Source of the DNA: Candidatus Petromonas tenebris
GTDB lineage: Bacteria > Bacillota > Clostridia > Peptostreptococcales > Caminicellaceae
Length of the DNA: 33,673 nucleotides
Direction: 5' to 3'
Assembly (NCBI GenBank): GCA_014236755.1
Contig: JACCKY010000021.1
Coordinates: 1 to 33,673 of the forward strand
Under the pieces are notes generated by a model. It had not been told where the DNA came from and did not search any database. It saw only the letters and a list, made by a program, of their open reading frames with translations. Position numbers and translations under genes: made by a program. Below are positions 23,539 through 32,830 of the stretch, piece after piece (the stretch's first letter is position 1; each line of letters starts with the position of its first letter).

Positions 23539-24390
23539 TTGCTTAATAATATAATTGAAGCAGTGGATTTACATTATAAGTATCCTGATAATACTCACGC
23601 TATAAAAGGTCTATCTATAAGAGTAGAAAAAGGGAAAAAAATAGGTATAGTAGGGCCAAATGGTGCTGGTAAAACTACTCTGTTTCTGCATTTAAACGGT
23701 GTTTATAAACCCTTCTCTGGAAAGATTTTTTTTGAAGGAAAGGAAATCAAGTACAACAAAAGAGAAATGATAAGGCTTCGAAGCAAAGTAGGGATAGTTT
23801 TTCAAGATTCAAATGTTCAGTTATTTTCTTCAAGTGTGTTTCAGGAAATATCCTTTGGGCCTATGAATCTAGGATTATCTGAAGATGAAGTTAAAGCTAG
23901 GGTAGAGAAAGTTATCGATCAGTTAGATATTAGAAATCTAAGGGACAGACCTACACACTTTTTAAGCGGTGGAGAAAAAAAGAAGGTTTCTATTGCTGCG
24001 ATATTATCAATGGAGCCGGAAGTGATTATACTTGATGAACCTCTTGCCAATTTAGATCCGAAAAGTGCAAAGGATATAATGGGGATTTTAGAAGGACTTA
24101 ACGAAGATGGCAAAACCATTATAATTTCCACCCACGATGTAAACAGTATATATTCATGGGCTGATTATATTTATATAATAAATGATGGAAAAATTTTAAA
24201 GGAAGGAAAACCTCAAGAGATTTTTGAAGATACAAAAGTATTAAAATCTGCTAACCTTCAAAAACCTTGGATTGTTGATGTCTTTGAACAAATTATCAAA
24301 AGCAACCCGGAGATTAAAGAACAATACCCTTTGCCCAGGTCTAAGAAAGAATTATTTGAGATGTTGGGAAAATTAAAAATAAAGGTTTAA
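23539..24390 (+). CDS. cbiO: Cobalt ECF transporter ATPase CbiO
   Basis: A 283-residue ABC ATPase that drives cobalt uptake with CbiM, CbiN and CbiQ. It has Walker A GPNGAGKTT (39-47), Q-loop VFQD (87-90), signature LSGGE (142-146), Walker B VIILDE (162-167) and the D-loop LANLDP that follows. The TTG at 23539 is chosen because TTGGAGGA (23524-23531) lies 7 bases before it; the in-frame TTG at 23524 is itself part of that site. It is the last gene of the operon. Downstream lies an AT-rich gap with no clear terminator before the convergent mscS gene. Confidence 0.94.
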   Translation: MLNNIIEAVDLHYKYPDNTHAIKGLSIRVEKGKKIGIVGPNGAGKTTLFLHLNGVYKPFSGKIFFEGKEIKYNKREMIRLRSKVGIVFQDSNVQLFSSSVFQEISFGPMNLGLSEDEVKARVEKVIDQLDIRNLRDRPTHFLSGGEKKKVSIAAILSMEPEVIILDEPLANLDPKSAKDIMGILEGLNEDGKTIIISTHDVNSIYSWADYIYIINDGKILKEGKPQEIFEDTKVLKSANLQKPWIVDVFEQIIKSNPEIKEQYPLPRSKKELFEMLGKLKIKV

Positions 24391-24437
24391 TTATTATTTT
24401 TTATCTCACCTGATTATAAAAACACCTACTAAATTGT

Positions 24438-25313
24438 TCAATTTTTATCTGGGTCCTCGTAAAACCATGGTTTGGGATAACCAATTTTTATATTTTTTTC
24501 GTTAAATACGATTAAGATAGTTTCATAAAGACGATTTCGAACAAACCACTGATGGTGTGGCATAACTACGCCAGTTATTATATACTTTGCTCCTCCATAT
24601 CTACCATCTAAAGAAACTACGCCCAACACATCGAACTCTGAATAATTAGTATTGCCGATTTTATATAAGCGATCTGCGTGCCTATCGTTTATAATAGAAC
24701 ATATTTCTTTTAATGTATTTTGAACTTCTTCATGATTTTCTTCAAAGGGAATAACTACTTCAGCAATTACACGTGCCCTATCTTTAAAGTAGTTTTTCAG
24801 TGTTTTAATTTGCCCATTTGGTATATATACTTTTCTTAGAGACCATTCCCTAATAGCGGTAGACCTCAATCCAATTTCCTCAACAGTACCAAAGTATTCC
24901 TCGTTTATACCAACAAAGTCCCCAACTTTCATTTGCCTTTCAAAAAGAATAAAAAAACCGTTAATTACGTCTTTTATAAGATTTTGGGCTCCAAAACCGG
25001 CTATTAATGTAAGAATCCCAGCTCCGGTAATGATTGTGGCTTTTTTTATAAGACCAAATTCACTCATTATGTTTAGTATTGCAAAAGTAAGAATAAAGTA
25101 GGCGGCAACAGAGTCGATAACACTTTTTAAGGTTTTCTCTCTTTGTTCATTAAACTTGGTTATTTCAATTATTTTTTGTGTTACTACCATTACCAATTTA
25201 ATCAGCAAAAAAGAGATAACAAGTATTATGAAAGAGGATATAAATGGACGTATACCTAAATTTATATCATGTAGATTTAGTTTTTCTAATTCTTTAAAAT
25301 TAAAAAAATCCAT
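24438..25313 (-). CDS. Small-conductance mechanosensitive channel (MscS family)
   Basis: A 291-residue membrane channel with three hydrophobic segments (about 24-46, 66-83 and 93-125). The third is the pore-lining TM3, GAGILTLIAGFGAQNLIKDV (97-116), followed by the conserved GDFVGINEEYFGTVEEIGLRST beta domain and VYIPNGQI. It should open on osmotic downshock to release small solutes. The length fits the short YkuT-like class. GAGGTGA sits upstream of the ATG. It converges with cbiO, 47 bases away. Confidence 0.92.
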   Translation of the reverse strand: MDFFNFKELEKLNLHDINLGIRPFISSFIILVISFLLIKLVMVVTQKIIEITKFNEQREKTLKSVIDSVAAYFILTFAILNIMSEFGLIKKATIITGAGILTLIAGFGAQNLIKDVINGFFILFERQMKVGDFVGINEEYFGTVEEIGLRSTAIREWSLRKVYIPNGQIKTLKNYFKDRARVIAEVVIPFEENHEEVQNTLKEICSIINDRHADRLYKIGNTNYSEFDVLGVVSLDGRYGGAKYIITGVVMPHHQWFVRNRLYETILIVFNEKNIKIGYPKPWFYEDPDKN

Positions 25314-25393
25314 TTAATCACCTCAAACTAGGATTTAGACGGTTCATGTTTTGAGTTCATGCATAGTTTTATCTAGTAGAGTAGTTTATATAC

Positions 25394-25420
25394 AAAAAAA
25401 GCACCACTAAAGGGTGCTTT
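25394..25420 (-). terminator. Terminator of the glutamine synthetase gene
   Basis: Read on the minus strand, AAAGCACC pairs with GGTGCTTT (plus positions 25413-25420 and 25398-25405) and is followed by a seven-base T-tract (A residues at 25394-25400 on the plus strand). Confidence 0.88.
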
Positions 25421-25424
25421 TATG

Positions 25425-27332
25425 TTATTCTAATTCAAAAAGATTTCTCTTATAGTCCATATATAGTTTTTTAAGTAAATTGATTTTTTCATTCATTTCT
25501 ATTTGCAAATCAGAAACCAAGTCGTAGTCTTTACGCTCTATGCCTTCTCTTATTCTAGTAAACAAAGATTTTTGATTTAGACTGTCCTTCATCAGGTAAT
25601 AACGTAATTGATTTATTTTTTCCCAGTTTACAACATCTAAGTCAGTAACATTATCACCGCTATGAAGCTTTTTATATTCTCTAACCAAAGTCATATTGGC
25701 CGGTATAATTCTATTTTTAAGTTCGGCAGTCCATTGCATTAAGACACTGGATTTGAAAGATTCTATTACTTCTTTGCTGAATACCTCGCCTTGGGTTAGC
25801 ACTTTATATTTATCCGGATAGAGGTCCAGATTTTTTATGTTTTCCCAGACAGTTGCAGGTGGAGTTCCAAACAACTTATCTCTTTCATCTTGAGTATAAT
25901 GCTCAAAGACATCTTCTTCGCTTCTATAGGCTCTATTTTTTTCAAGATAGAAGCCTTCCTCGCCGGCAGGCTTTGAAAATTCTTTTTCCAATTCCTTAGT
26001 AGTTTTTTGTGAGGTGATTGCGGCTTTGATTCCATCTAGCATAGCTTGGTAGATGGCTGCTGTTGCTAAGTAAGTATTAGTAGTAGGGTTTGGTGCCCTT
26101 ACTTCAAATCTTGTGGCAAGGGGATTGTTCATATCCCTAACTAGACCAGTTAAGACAGTACGGTTTCTTGAAGGAGTTTCTACTCTATGGCCTACAGATG
26201 ATACTATGCAAACTGGTGCCTCAAAACCAGGTTTTAATCTGTTCAAAGCATCATTTGTAGAAGTAACAAAGGGATTTACGGCCTCATAATTTTTAAGAAG
26301 CCCCATTAATGCGCCCCAACCAACAGTACTCATGAAATCTTTAGTCATATCGGAAGGTGTAAATAGATTACGAACTTTTCCATTACTTAATTTTACAGCC
26401 ACCCCAACATGGGTATGTTCACCACTTCCTGCTACTCCTTCTATAGGTTTAGCTAAAAAAGTTACATCAAGACCGTGGCTGACAAATGTATCTTTTATTA
26501 TTTCCCTTGCAAAGAGCTCATTATCAGAGCTTTGCATTGCGTGGTCGTATTTCCAGTCGATTTCAAGCTGTTCCATGATATGAGTGAACTTGCCGTCCTT
26601 TGTTAAGGATGATGGTATTCCTCCAACTTCTTTATGGCCCATTTCAGCTTCAAAGCCGTAGTTGTTTAACATAATAAGTGATTTTTCAAGAGCACTTCGA
26701 ACGGGACCTACAGTACGCTTCCAGTATTGTTCCTTGAGGATTTGTGAAGTAGATAAGTTTTCTACATCAGCCTTATCGCCAGGAGTTTGAACCCAAAATT
26801 CAAGTTCCGTAGCAGTAGTTAGTATAACATCCGAAATGTCTTCTGGAGAATCTATTTCGAATTCTTTTAAAAGATTAGGATGATCTTTAAATACGTTTAT
26901 AATTTCTTGTTTGAAATTAGATATCGCTGACTTTAATATAGCTCGAGAGCCTACATATTTATCGTTATGAACAAGGTAAGATGGTATAATGAGTGTTGCT
27001 ACAGGTAGATTAGTTTCAGGATCTATATGGTCGAAGTTATAATCTATAAACCATTTAACATCGAGGTCTGGAATTATATCCACCTTGGCATCATTTAGTT
27101 CTGCGATTTTAGGTAAAAAAACACTAGAACCATCTGTTTGCACTCCATTTTTTAAGAAGCCATCAATATCTTCCTTAAATACTTCTACAGGGATCTTTTC
27201 GTCGGTGTGATTGTTGCCAAGGTCTACTGCAACTAAAGAAACAAATTTTATTTCACTGTGTCTTTCAAGAAGAGAACTCAAAGTTTCTAAATTATGGTCC
27301 TCAGGGGGTATAAAATATAAAAGCTTTTCCAT
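25425..27332 (-). CDS. Glutamine synthetase, long clostridial form
   Basis: A 635-residue enzyme that makes glutamine from glutamate, ammonia and ATP. The beta-grasp domain (about 30-110) carries TDGSSVF, and the catalytic domain carries GSGEHTHVG (about 299-307), VTSTNDALNRL and RFEVRAPNPTTNTYLA (about 407-422). The usual GlnA is about 440-470 residues. Here extra sequence at the N-terminus and a helical C-terminal extension of about 150 residues make it longer, yet shorter than the GSIII type (about 700). It has its own promoter and terminator. AAGGGAG precedes the ATG. It should capture some of the ammonia released by amino-acid breakdown. A non-glutamine ligase role cannot be ruled out. 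Confidence 0.85.
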   Translation of the reverse strand: MEKLLYFIPPEDHNLETLSSLLERHSEIKFVSLVAVDLGNNHTDEKIPVEVFKEDIDGFLKNGVQTDGSSVFLPKIAELNDAKVDIIPDLDVKWFIDYNFDHIDPETNLPVATLIIPSYLVHNDKYVGSRAILKSAISNFKQEIINVFKDHPNLLKEFEIDSPEDISDVILTTATELEFWVQTPGDKADVENLSTSQILKEQYWKRTVGPVRSALEKSLIMLNNYGFEAEMGHKEVGGIPSSLTKDGKFTHIMEQLEIDWKYDHAMQSSDNELFAREIIKDTFVSHGLDVTFLAKPIEGVAGSGEHTHVGVAVKLSNGKVRNLFTPSDMTKDFMSTVGWGALMGLLKNYEAVNPFVTSTNDALNRLKPGFEAPVCIVSSVGHRVETPSRNRTVLTGLVRDMNNPLATRFEVRAPNPTTNTYLATAAIYQAMLDGIKAAITSQKTTKELEKEFSKPAGEEGFYLEKNRAYRSEEDVFEHYTQDERDKLFGTPPATVWENIKNLDLYPDKYKVLTQGEVFSKEVIESFKSSVLMQWTAELKNRIIPANMTLVREYKKLHSGDNVTDLDVVNWEKINQLRYYLMKDSLNQKSLFTRIREGIERKDYDLVSDLQIEMNEKINLLKKLYMDYKRNLFELE

Positions 27333-27370
27333 GGAATCACTCCCTTAATATATTATGAATATAATGAATA

Positions 27371-27398
27371 ATTATAGCATATTCAGAAAAAATGTAAA
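27371..27398 (-). promoter_or_regulatory. Promoter of the glutamine synthetase gene
   Basis: On the minus strand TTTACA (27398-27393), a 16-base spacer and TATAAT (27376-27371) with an upstream TG form a good extended -10 promoter about 40 bases before the ATG. Confidence 0.6.
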
Positions 27399-27476
27399 GG
27401 TGTATTGATAAAAGAAGAAACGTTTGCATTGGAAAAAACCAACCGTTTGAGATGTTATTACATAATCGTAACAATC

Positions 27477-27526
27477 GAGCACCCGCAATAAAGTTCGTCA
27501 CCTTTCGAACTTTATTGCGGGTGCTC
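27477..27526. repeat. Perfect 21-bp GC-rich hairpin
   Basis: The arms at 27477-27497 and 27506-27526 are perfect complements (21 bp) around an 8-base loop. The outer half (GAGCACCCGC) is much richer in G and C than its surroundings. Neither side has a T-tract, so it is not a standard intrinsic terminator. It sits between the AI-2E permease gene and the promoter of the glutamine synthetase gene, both on the minus strand. It may be an RNA processing or stability site, a protein-binding palindrome or a mobile palindromic unit. Confidence 0.75.
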
Positions 27527-27583
27527 AATAAAATAATTTGATTTACAAAAATAAATAATTTTCTTTTGAATTTTAATTAGTCC

Positions 27584-28657
27584 TTATTTATTGATATCGT
27601 TATTATAAACTTTCCATTTTGGAAATATCCCTATCTTTTGAAAAGCGATAAGTGTAATGACTATTATAGGACCTAAAATGATACCTAAAAATCCAAAAAG
27701 TTTGAGTCCTATGTAAACTGACATTAGAGTCACTAAGGGGTATAGTCCAATTTGAGTACTTAAAATTTTGGGTTCTAAGGTTTGCCTTACAAGAGTAATC
27801 GTTATGTATATTATAAAAAGAAATAAAGCTTCTCTAAAATTATTAAATATGAGCTTGCTTATAATCCAAGGTATGTAGATGGAACCAGAGCCTAAAACAG
27901 GTAAGGCATCCACAACACTGATGACTAAAGCTATAAGTATCGAATAATTGACACCAATAATACTTAATCCAACTGCACTTTCAACGAAGGTGATTGACAT
28001 AAGGATTAACTGAGCTTTAAAATAGCCTAACAGTGCAAAAATTAAATCATCCTTTATGATTCTTATATTTTTGCTTTTCAAGATACTTGACGGAATTTGA
28101 GCCCTTATGAATCTAACTATTTTTTTCTTATCCTTGGAGATAAAGAAGGCTGATATTAAGCTAAATAAAATAAGCAGCAAAAGATTGGGAATAGCAGTTA
28201 AAAAATTTAAAGTAGAAGTTGCAAAAACAGCGATGTATTTTGTTAGACTGTTTAAAAAATTGCTCAAAGAGTTAGAAAGAGTTTTTGTAACTTCACCCGG
28301 TATATCTATGTAAAAAGCCTGAAATCTGTTTAAAATGTAGTACACATAATTATTAAGTTCAGCACTTAATTCTGGAAGTCTGTTTGTGAGTTTAGTAAGC
28401 TCATTTATTATTAGACCTCCGATGAAAGTAATAACCATACCCCCAAAAGCTACAAATATTATTATTGATATAAAGGAAGACAATCCCCTAAATAATTTCA
28501 GCTTTTTTTGGAAAAAGTTCACCATAGGCTCTATAATGATTGAAATTATCCATCCTAAGATGAAAGGCATTAAATATACCAGTGCCTTGGCAGCAGCAAA
28601 GTAAAAAACTACTATTAGTAATAGAGTGAGAATTTTAGATATAATTATATTGCCCAT
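27584..28657 (-). CDS. AI-2E family transporter
   Basis: A 357-residue permease of the AI-2E/PerM family with about eight hydrophobic segments, including the N-terminal LVYLMPFILGWIISIIIEP pattern and the family's central polar region before a C-terminal LGIILGPIIVI segment. Members were named for an autoinducer-2 exporter, but many act as Na+/H+ antiporters or have unknown substrates, so quorum sensing should not be assumed. GGGAGG precedes the ATG with a 9-base spacer. It is divergent from the threonine aldolase gene. Confidence 0.85.
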   Translation of the reverse strand: MGNIIISKILTLLLIVVFYFAAAKALVYLMPFILGWIISIIIEPMVNFFQKKLKLFRGLSSFISIIIFVAFGGMVITFIGGLIINELTKLTNRLPELSAELNNYVYYILNRFQAFYIDIPGEVTKTLSNSLSNFLNSLTKYIAVFATSTLNFLTAIPNLLLLILFSLISAFFISKDKKKIVRFIRAQIPSSILKSKNIRIIKDDLIFALLGYFKAQLILMSITFVESAVGLSIIGVNYSILIALVISVVDALPVLGSGSIYIPWIISKLIFNNFREALFLFIIYITITLVRQTLEPKILSTQIGLYPLVTLMSVYIGLKLFGFLGIILGPIIVITLIAFQKIGIFPKWKVYNNDINK

Positions 28658-28826
28658 TAAGATCGGCCTCCCGGTAATAATTGCTATACATCTATTATAT
28701 TATTACTTTATTAATATACCAATATTTTTAAACAATAAATCAAATTAATTTTATGTAATGAAAATTTTGAAAAAATTTCTATGATGGTTTAAAATTGAAT
28801 TAAATGTGAAATATGGAGGGATAATC

Positions 28827-29858
28827 ATGAAAATAATTGATTTAAGAAGTGATACTGTTACAATACCTACAGATGAAATGAGAAAGGCTATGGCGGAGGC
28901 AGAAGTGGGGGATGATGTTTACGGTGACGATCCTACAGTAAATGAACTTGAAAAAAAGGCAGCAGATATAATCGGAAAAGAAGATGCGATTTTTGTTCCA
29001 AGTGGTACCTTTGGAAATCAGCTGGCAATTCTCACCCATACCAATAGAGGTGATGAAATAATAGTAGAAAAAAATTGTCATATCGTTATGCACGAAGTAG
29101 GAGCTTCAGCTGTTATTGCAGGGGTACAGCTTAGAGCTGTAGAAGGAAAAAATGGTACTATGAACCCTGTAGATGTAGAGAATGCAATTAGGGATGAAGA
29201 CATTCATTTTCCACGTACTGGCTTAATATGTATAGAAAATGCCCATTCCAGTGGAGCAGTAGTAAGCATTGACAATATGAACGAGATAAAAAAGGTTGCA
29301 GAAAAGACTGGGATACCGATACATTTAGATGGTGCAAGAGTTTTTAATGCGGCAAAGGCATTAAATGTAGATGTAAAGGAAATAACAAAGTATACCGATA
29401 GCATAATGTTTTGTCTTTCAAAGGGGTTAGCCGCACCTATAGGTTCAATATTGGCTGGAAGCGAGGAATTTATTAAAAATGCAAGAAAAAATAGGAAATT
29501 AATGGGTGGGGGATTGAGACAGGCCGGTATTATAGCTGCAGCTGGCATTATAGCCTTAGAAAAAATGGTAGACAGATTAGAGGAAGACCATCAGAATTCT
29601 CAATACCTTGCTGAAGAACTGTCCAAAATAGAAGGAATAAATGTAAAGTTTGATAGAAACGATATAAATATGGTTTTCTTTGAATTACCTAATGAAATAA
29701 TTAAAGAAGAAAAACTTATCTCAAAACTTTTGGATAGAAATATAAAAATAAATGGGCAGGAGGATGGAGAGTATAGGTTTGTAACTAATAAGGATGTTAC
29801 AAGAGAAGACTTAGAGTATGTGGTGGAGCAAATGAAAGAGATATTAGTCCGACAGTAA
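28827..29858 (+). CDS. ltaE: Low-specificity L-threonine aldolase
   Basis: A 343-residue PLP enzyme that splits L-threonine (and allo-threonine) to glycine and acetaldehyde. The N-terminus IDLRSDTVTIPT and VGDDVYGDDPTVNELE are diagnostic. The PLP lysine is K199 in FCLSKGLAAPIGS, and HLDGAR (166-171) holds the pyridine-binding Asp. The length is typical. The ATG at 28827 follows GGAGGG (28815-28820) by 6 bases; an in-frame GTG at 28806 lies upstream of that site. It gives a second threonine-to-glycine route besides tdh. pepF follows after 58 bases with its own strong binding site, possibly in the same transcript. Confidence 0.93.
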   Translation: MKIIDLRSDTVTIPTDEMRKAMAEAEVGDDVYGDDPTVNELEKKAADIIGKEDAIFVPSGTFGNQLAILTHTNRGDEIIVEKNCHIVMHEVGASAVIAGVQLRAVEGKNGTMNPVDVENAIRDEDIHFPRTGLICIENAHSSGAVVSIDNMNEIKKVAEKTGIPIHLDGARVFNAAKALNVDVKEITKYTDSIMFCLSKGLAAPIGSILAGSEEFIKNARKNRKLMGGGLRQAGIIAAAGIIALEKMVDRLEEDHQNSQYLAEELSKIEGINVKFDRNDINMVFFELPNEIIKEEKLISKLLDRNIKINGQEDGEYRFVTNKDVTREDLEYVVEQMKEILVRQ

Positions 29859-29916
29859 TATATTTAATATTTTCTAGAAACAATAAAGGTGTAAACGAGT
29901 TTAAGGAGGCGACAGT

Positions 29917-31734
29917 ATGGAAAAGGAAAATAATAAAGAAGGAAAAGTAAAAAGTCGAAATGATATTCCAGAAAAGTACAAGTGGAATATAGAAGCAATG
30001 TATGAATCGGAAGAAGCATGGCAAAAAGATTATGAAGAGGTTTCAAAACTTCTTCAAAAAATTACAGAGTTTGCAGGAAGATTAGGTGAATCAGCGAGTA
30101 CTCTTCTTGAAACTTTAAAACTGAAGGACGAATTAAACAAGAAAGCAGAAAACTTATTTGTGTTTTCAAAGATGAAAAAGGATGAGGATAATAGGATATC
30201 TAAGTATCAGGCTTTATACGATAAAGCTACTGCACTAAGTGTAAAAATAGGAGGTGCACTTTCCTTTATAGTACCAGAGATTTTATCGATAGATGAGAAA
30301 ACAATAGATAAGTTTTTGAAAGAGAATGAGGAATTAAGACTTTATAAATTTTATCTTGAAGAACTTTTAAGACAAAAAGAACATGTTTTATCAGAGGCTG
30401 AAGAAAAAATCTTAGCAATGATGGGAGAGGTATCATTATCTCCTAAAAATATATTTACCATGCTTAATAATGCTGATATAAAATTCCCCATAATCAAAGA
30501 CGATAAAGGAAATAAGATAGAGCTTACAAAGGGAAACTTTATTAAGTTCCTTGAAAATAAGGATAGAAGAGTTAGGAAGGATGCCTTTAAGGGCTTTTAT
30601 AAATCCTATATCAATCTACAAAATACCTATGGAGCTACACTTATTTCCAGTCTAAAGAAGGATATATTTCACAGTAGAGTAAGAAAATATAATTCAGCCC
30701 TTGAAGCTTCATTAGATGATGACAATATCCCGGTTTCGGTCTATGATAACCTAATTAAGACCATACATGAAAGAATGGATTTGATGCACCGCTATGCGAA
30801 ACTCAGAAAGAAGGCCTTGAATCTCGATGAACTCCACATGTACGACTTATATACTCCGTTAGTTAGCGAAGATAGGGAAGATATAGATTATGATGAAGCG
30901 GTTCAGATGGTGAAGGAAGGATTGAAACCCCTGGGAGATGAGTATATATCAATAATGGATAAAGCTTTCAAGGAAGGGTGGATTGATGTCTTTGAAAATG
31001 AAGGTAAAACAAGTGGAGCTTACTCCTGGGGTACATATACTAGTAACCCATATATACTTTTAAACTATCAGGATACAATTAATGATGTGTTCACTCTTGC
31101 CCACGAAATGGGACATTCAATGCATACATACTACTCCAACAAAAATCAACCCTACATATATTCAGGATATAAAATTTTTGTTGCTGAAGTAGCTTCAACT
31201 GTTAATGAATCAATTTTAATGAACGATTTGTTAAAGAAAACAAAAGATAAAAAGAAAAGATTGTATCTACTAAATCACTTCCTAGAACAATTTAGAGGTA
31301 CAGTATACAGACAGACTATGTTTGCAGAGTTTGAAAAAGAGGTTCATGGAAAGCTGGAAAAAGGTGAAGCCCTCACTACCGACTTGCTGTGTGAACTTTA
31401 CTACTCTCTAAATCAAAAATATTATGGAAGTGATATTTGCGTAGATGATGAGATAAAATATGAGTGGGCTAGAATACCTCACTTTTATAATCCGTTTTAT
31501 GTGTACAAATATGCCACAGGCTTTTCTGCAGCTGTTGCCCTATCTCAAAAAATATTAAATGAAGGTTCTGAAGCAGTTAGCAAGTATATAGACTTTTTAA
31601 AGAGCGGCGGCTCAGATTATCCACTAAACCTGCTTAAAAAGGCAGGTGTTGATATGACTACTCCAAAACCTATTAATGATGCATTAGATGTATTTGAATC
31701 ATTGCTGAATGAAATTGAGACTTTACTGAGCTAA
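29917..31734 (+). CDS. pepF: Oligoendopeptidase F
   Basis: A 605-residue cytoplasmic zinc peptidase of the M3B family that cuts oligopeptides of roughly 7-17 residues. The HExxH zinc motif is HEMGH with H396, E397 and H400, and the third ligand glutamate should lie in the FVAEVASTVNE segment about 25 residues later. AAGGAGGCG (29903-29911) precedes the ATG. Length is typical. It would feed amino acids to the catabolic genes in the window. A 15-bp hairpin follows immediately after the stop codon. Confidence 0.95.
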   Translation: MEKENNKEGKVKSRNDIPEKYKWNIEAMYESEEAWQKDYEEVSKLLQKITEFAGRLGESASTLLETLKLKDELNKKAENLFVFSKMKKDEDNRISKYQALYDKATALSVKIGGALSFIVPEILSIDEKTIDKFLKENEELRLYKFYLEELLRQKEHVLSEAEEKILAMMGEVSLSPKNIFTMLNNADIKFPIIKDDKGNKIELTKGNFIKFLENKDRRVRKDAFKGFYKSYINLQNTYGATLISSLKKDIFHSRVRKYNSALEASLDDDNIPVSVYDNLIKTIHERMDLMHRYAKLRKKALNLDELHMYDLYTPLVSEDREDIDYDEAVQMVKEGLKPLGDEYISIMDKAFKEGWIDVFENEGKTSGAYSWGTYTSNPYILLNYQDTINDVFTLAHEMGHSMHTYYSNKNQPYIYSGYKIFVAEVASTVNESILMNDLLKKTKDKKKRLYLLNHFLEQFRGTVYRQTMFAEFEKEVHGKLEKGEALTTDLLCELYYSLNQKYYGSDICVDDEIKYEWARIPHFYNPFYVYKYATGFSAAVALSQKILNEGSEAVSKYIDFLKSGGSDYPLNLLKKAGVDMTTPKPINDALDVFESLLNEIETLLS

Positions 31735-31768
31735 TTTAATCCTTTTGTTTAGTAACAGAAGGATTAAA
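31735..31768 (+). terminator. Hairpin at the end of pepF
   Basis: A 15-bp stem starts on the base after the stop codon, TTTAATCCTTTTGTT (31735-31749) with AACAGAAGGATTAAA (31754-31768; one G-T pair), with a 4-base loop. The following sequence is only weakly T-rich. It separates pepF from the fabI promoter. Confidence 0.65.
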
Positions 31769-31791
31769 CAATTTGTTAAAAACTTGTTTTT

Positions 31792-31820
31792 TTGAGTTTT
31801 ATTTATAATTATTGTATAAT
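31792..31820 (+). promoter_or_regulatory. Putative promoter of fabI
   Basis: TTGAGT (31792-31797), a 17-base spacer and a perfect TATAAT (31815-31820) lie upstream of the AAGGAGG site of fabI. Confidence 0.65.
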
Positions 31821-31855
31821 TGATTTGTATTTTTATATAATAAGGAGGAAAAGTA

Positions 31856-32597
31856 ATGGGAGGTTTGCTTAAAGACAAAAATGTTTTAGTTATGGGCATA
31901 GCAAATAAATGGAGTATAGCATGGGGAATAGCCAAAAAGTTTCATGAAGAAGGAGCCAAGCTTGCATTTACATATTTTGGACAAAAGAGCAGAGATAATA
32001 TAGAAAAATTGTTAGAAGAGGAAGGGATATCAGATAAAGTTTTGATATCATGTGATGTGACTAAAGATGAAGATATTGAAAGGGCTTTTAGGAGTAGTTC
32101 ATAGTATTGCCCACGCTAAAAAGGAAGAACTGCAAGGTTATTACTATAACACATCTAGAGAAGGTTATCTTATGGCCCAAAACATAAGTTCCTATTCCCT
32201 AGTGGCTGTAACAAAATATGCAAAGCCTTTAATGACTGAAGGGGGCAGTATTGTTACAATGACATATTTAGGAGGAGAGAGAGTTACTCCAAATTACAAT
32301 GTAATGGGTGTAGCCAAGGCTGCATTGGAAGCAAGCGTTAGGTACTTAGCATCTGACTTAGGAGAGAAAGGTATAACTGTAAATGCTATCTCAGCAGGGC
32401 CTATAAAAACTTTGGCAGCAAAAGGGGTAAAAGGCTTCACCAAGATGCTTAAGGAATTTGAAAAAAGGACTCCTATGAAGAGAGCTGTAAAAACTGAAGA
32501 AGTTGCAAATACGGCATTGTTCTTATGTAGTGATCTCGGTACAGGAATAACTGGCGAAAATATCCATGTTGATTGCGGTTACCATATTTTAGGATAA
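31856..32597 (+). pseudogene. fabI: Enoyl-ACP reductase, frameshifted
   Basis: The first frame (31856-32104) gives the NADH-binding half of FabI: KNVLVMGIANKWSIAWGIAK and [12 protein letters not shown], then a short nonsense tail and a stop. From about 32082 the rest continues in another frame as [44 protein letters not shown] (with the catalytic Tyr-x6-Lys) and [13 protein letters not shown] to a normal end at 32597. Compared with FabI of E. coli and B. subtilis, about 11 codons between ERAF and GVVHSIA are missing and one stray base remains, a net deletion of 3n+2 bases. Promoter and AAGGAGG site are intact, so the lesion looks recent, or it is a sequence error. If real, another enoyl reductase such as FabK must serve fatty-acid synthesis. 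Confidence 0.9.
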
Positions 32598-32629
32598 AGA
32601 TTAAGAGAATATCTTATTTAACCTATAAA

Positions 32630-32692
32630 CATAAATAAAAAACATATTCAATATAGAACATAATACTATATTGAATATGTTTTTTATTTATG
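32630..32692. terminator. Perfect 27-bp palindromic bidirectional terminator
   Basis: The arms 32630-32656 and 32666-32692 are exact complements (27 bp) around a 9-base loop. Six T residues (plus strand) and six A residues (T on the minus strand) are built into the stem. It lies between the convergent fabI remnant and the glycosyltransferase gene and could terminate both. Confidence 0.75.
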
Positions 32693-32830
32693 CTTTAAAA
32701 AACCATACGCTATGCGTGTGAGAAAAGAAAAGGCTATACATATAAGTAGAAAAGCTCAAATACCTATAGTATTATATTAAGAAGTGATTCAAGCTTAAAA
32801 ATATACTAAGGAATAGGCTATAGTCAATCT

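Noticed and set aside
27584-28657. Quorum-sensing autoinducer-2 system
   Set aside because: Only an AI-2E family permease is present, with no luxS, lsr genes or sensor; many family members have nothing to do with AI-2.
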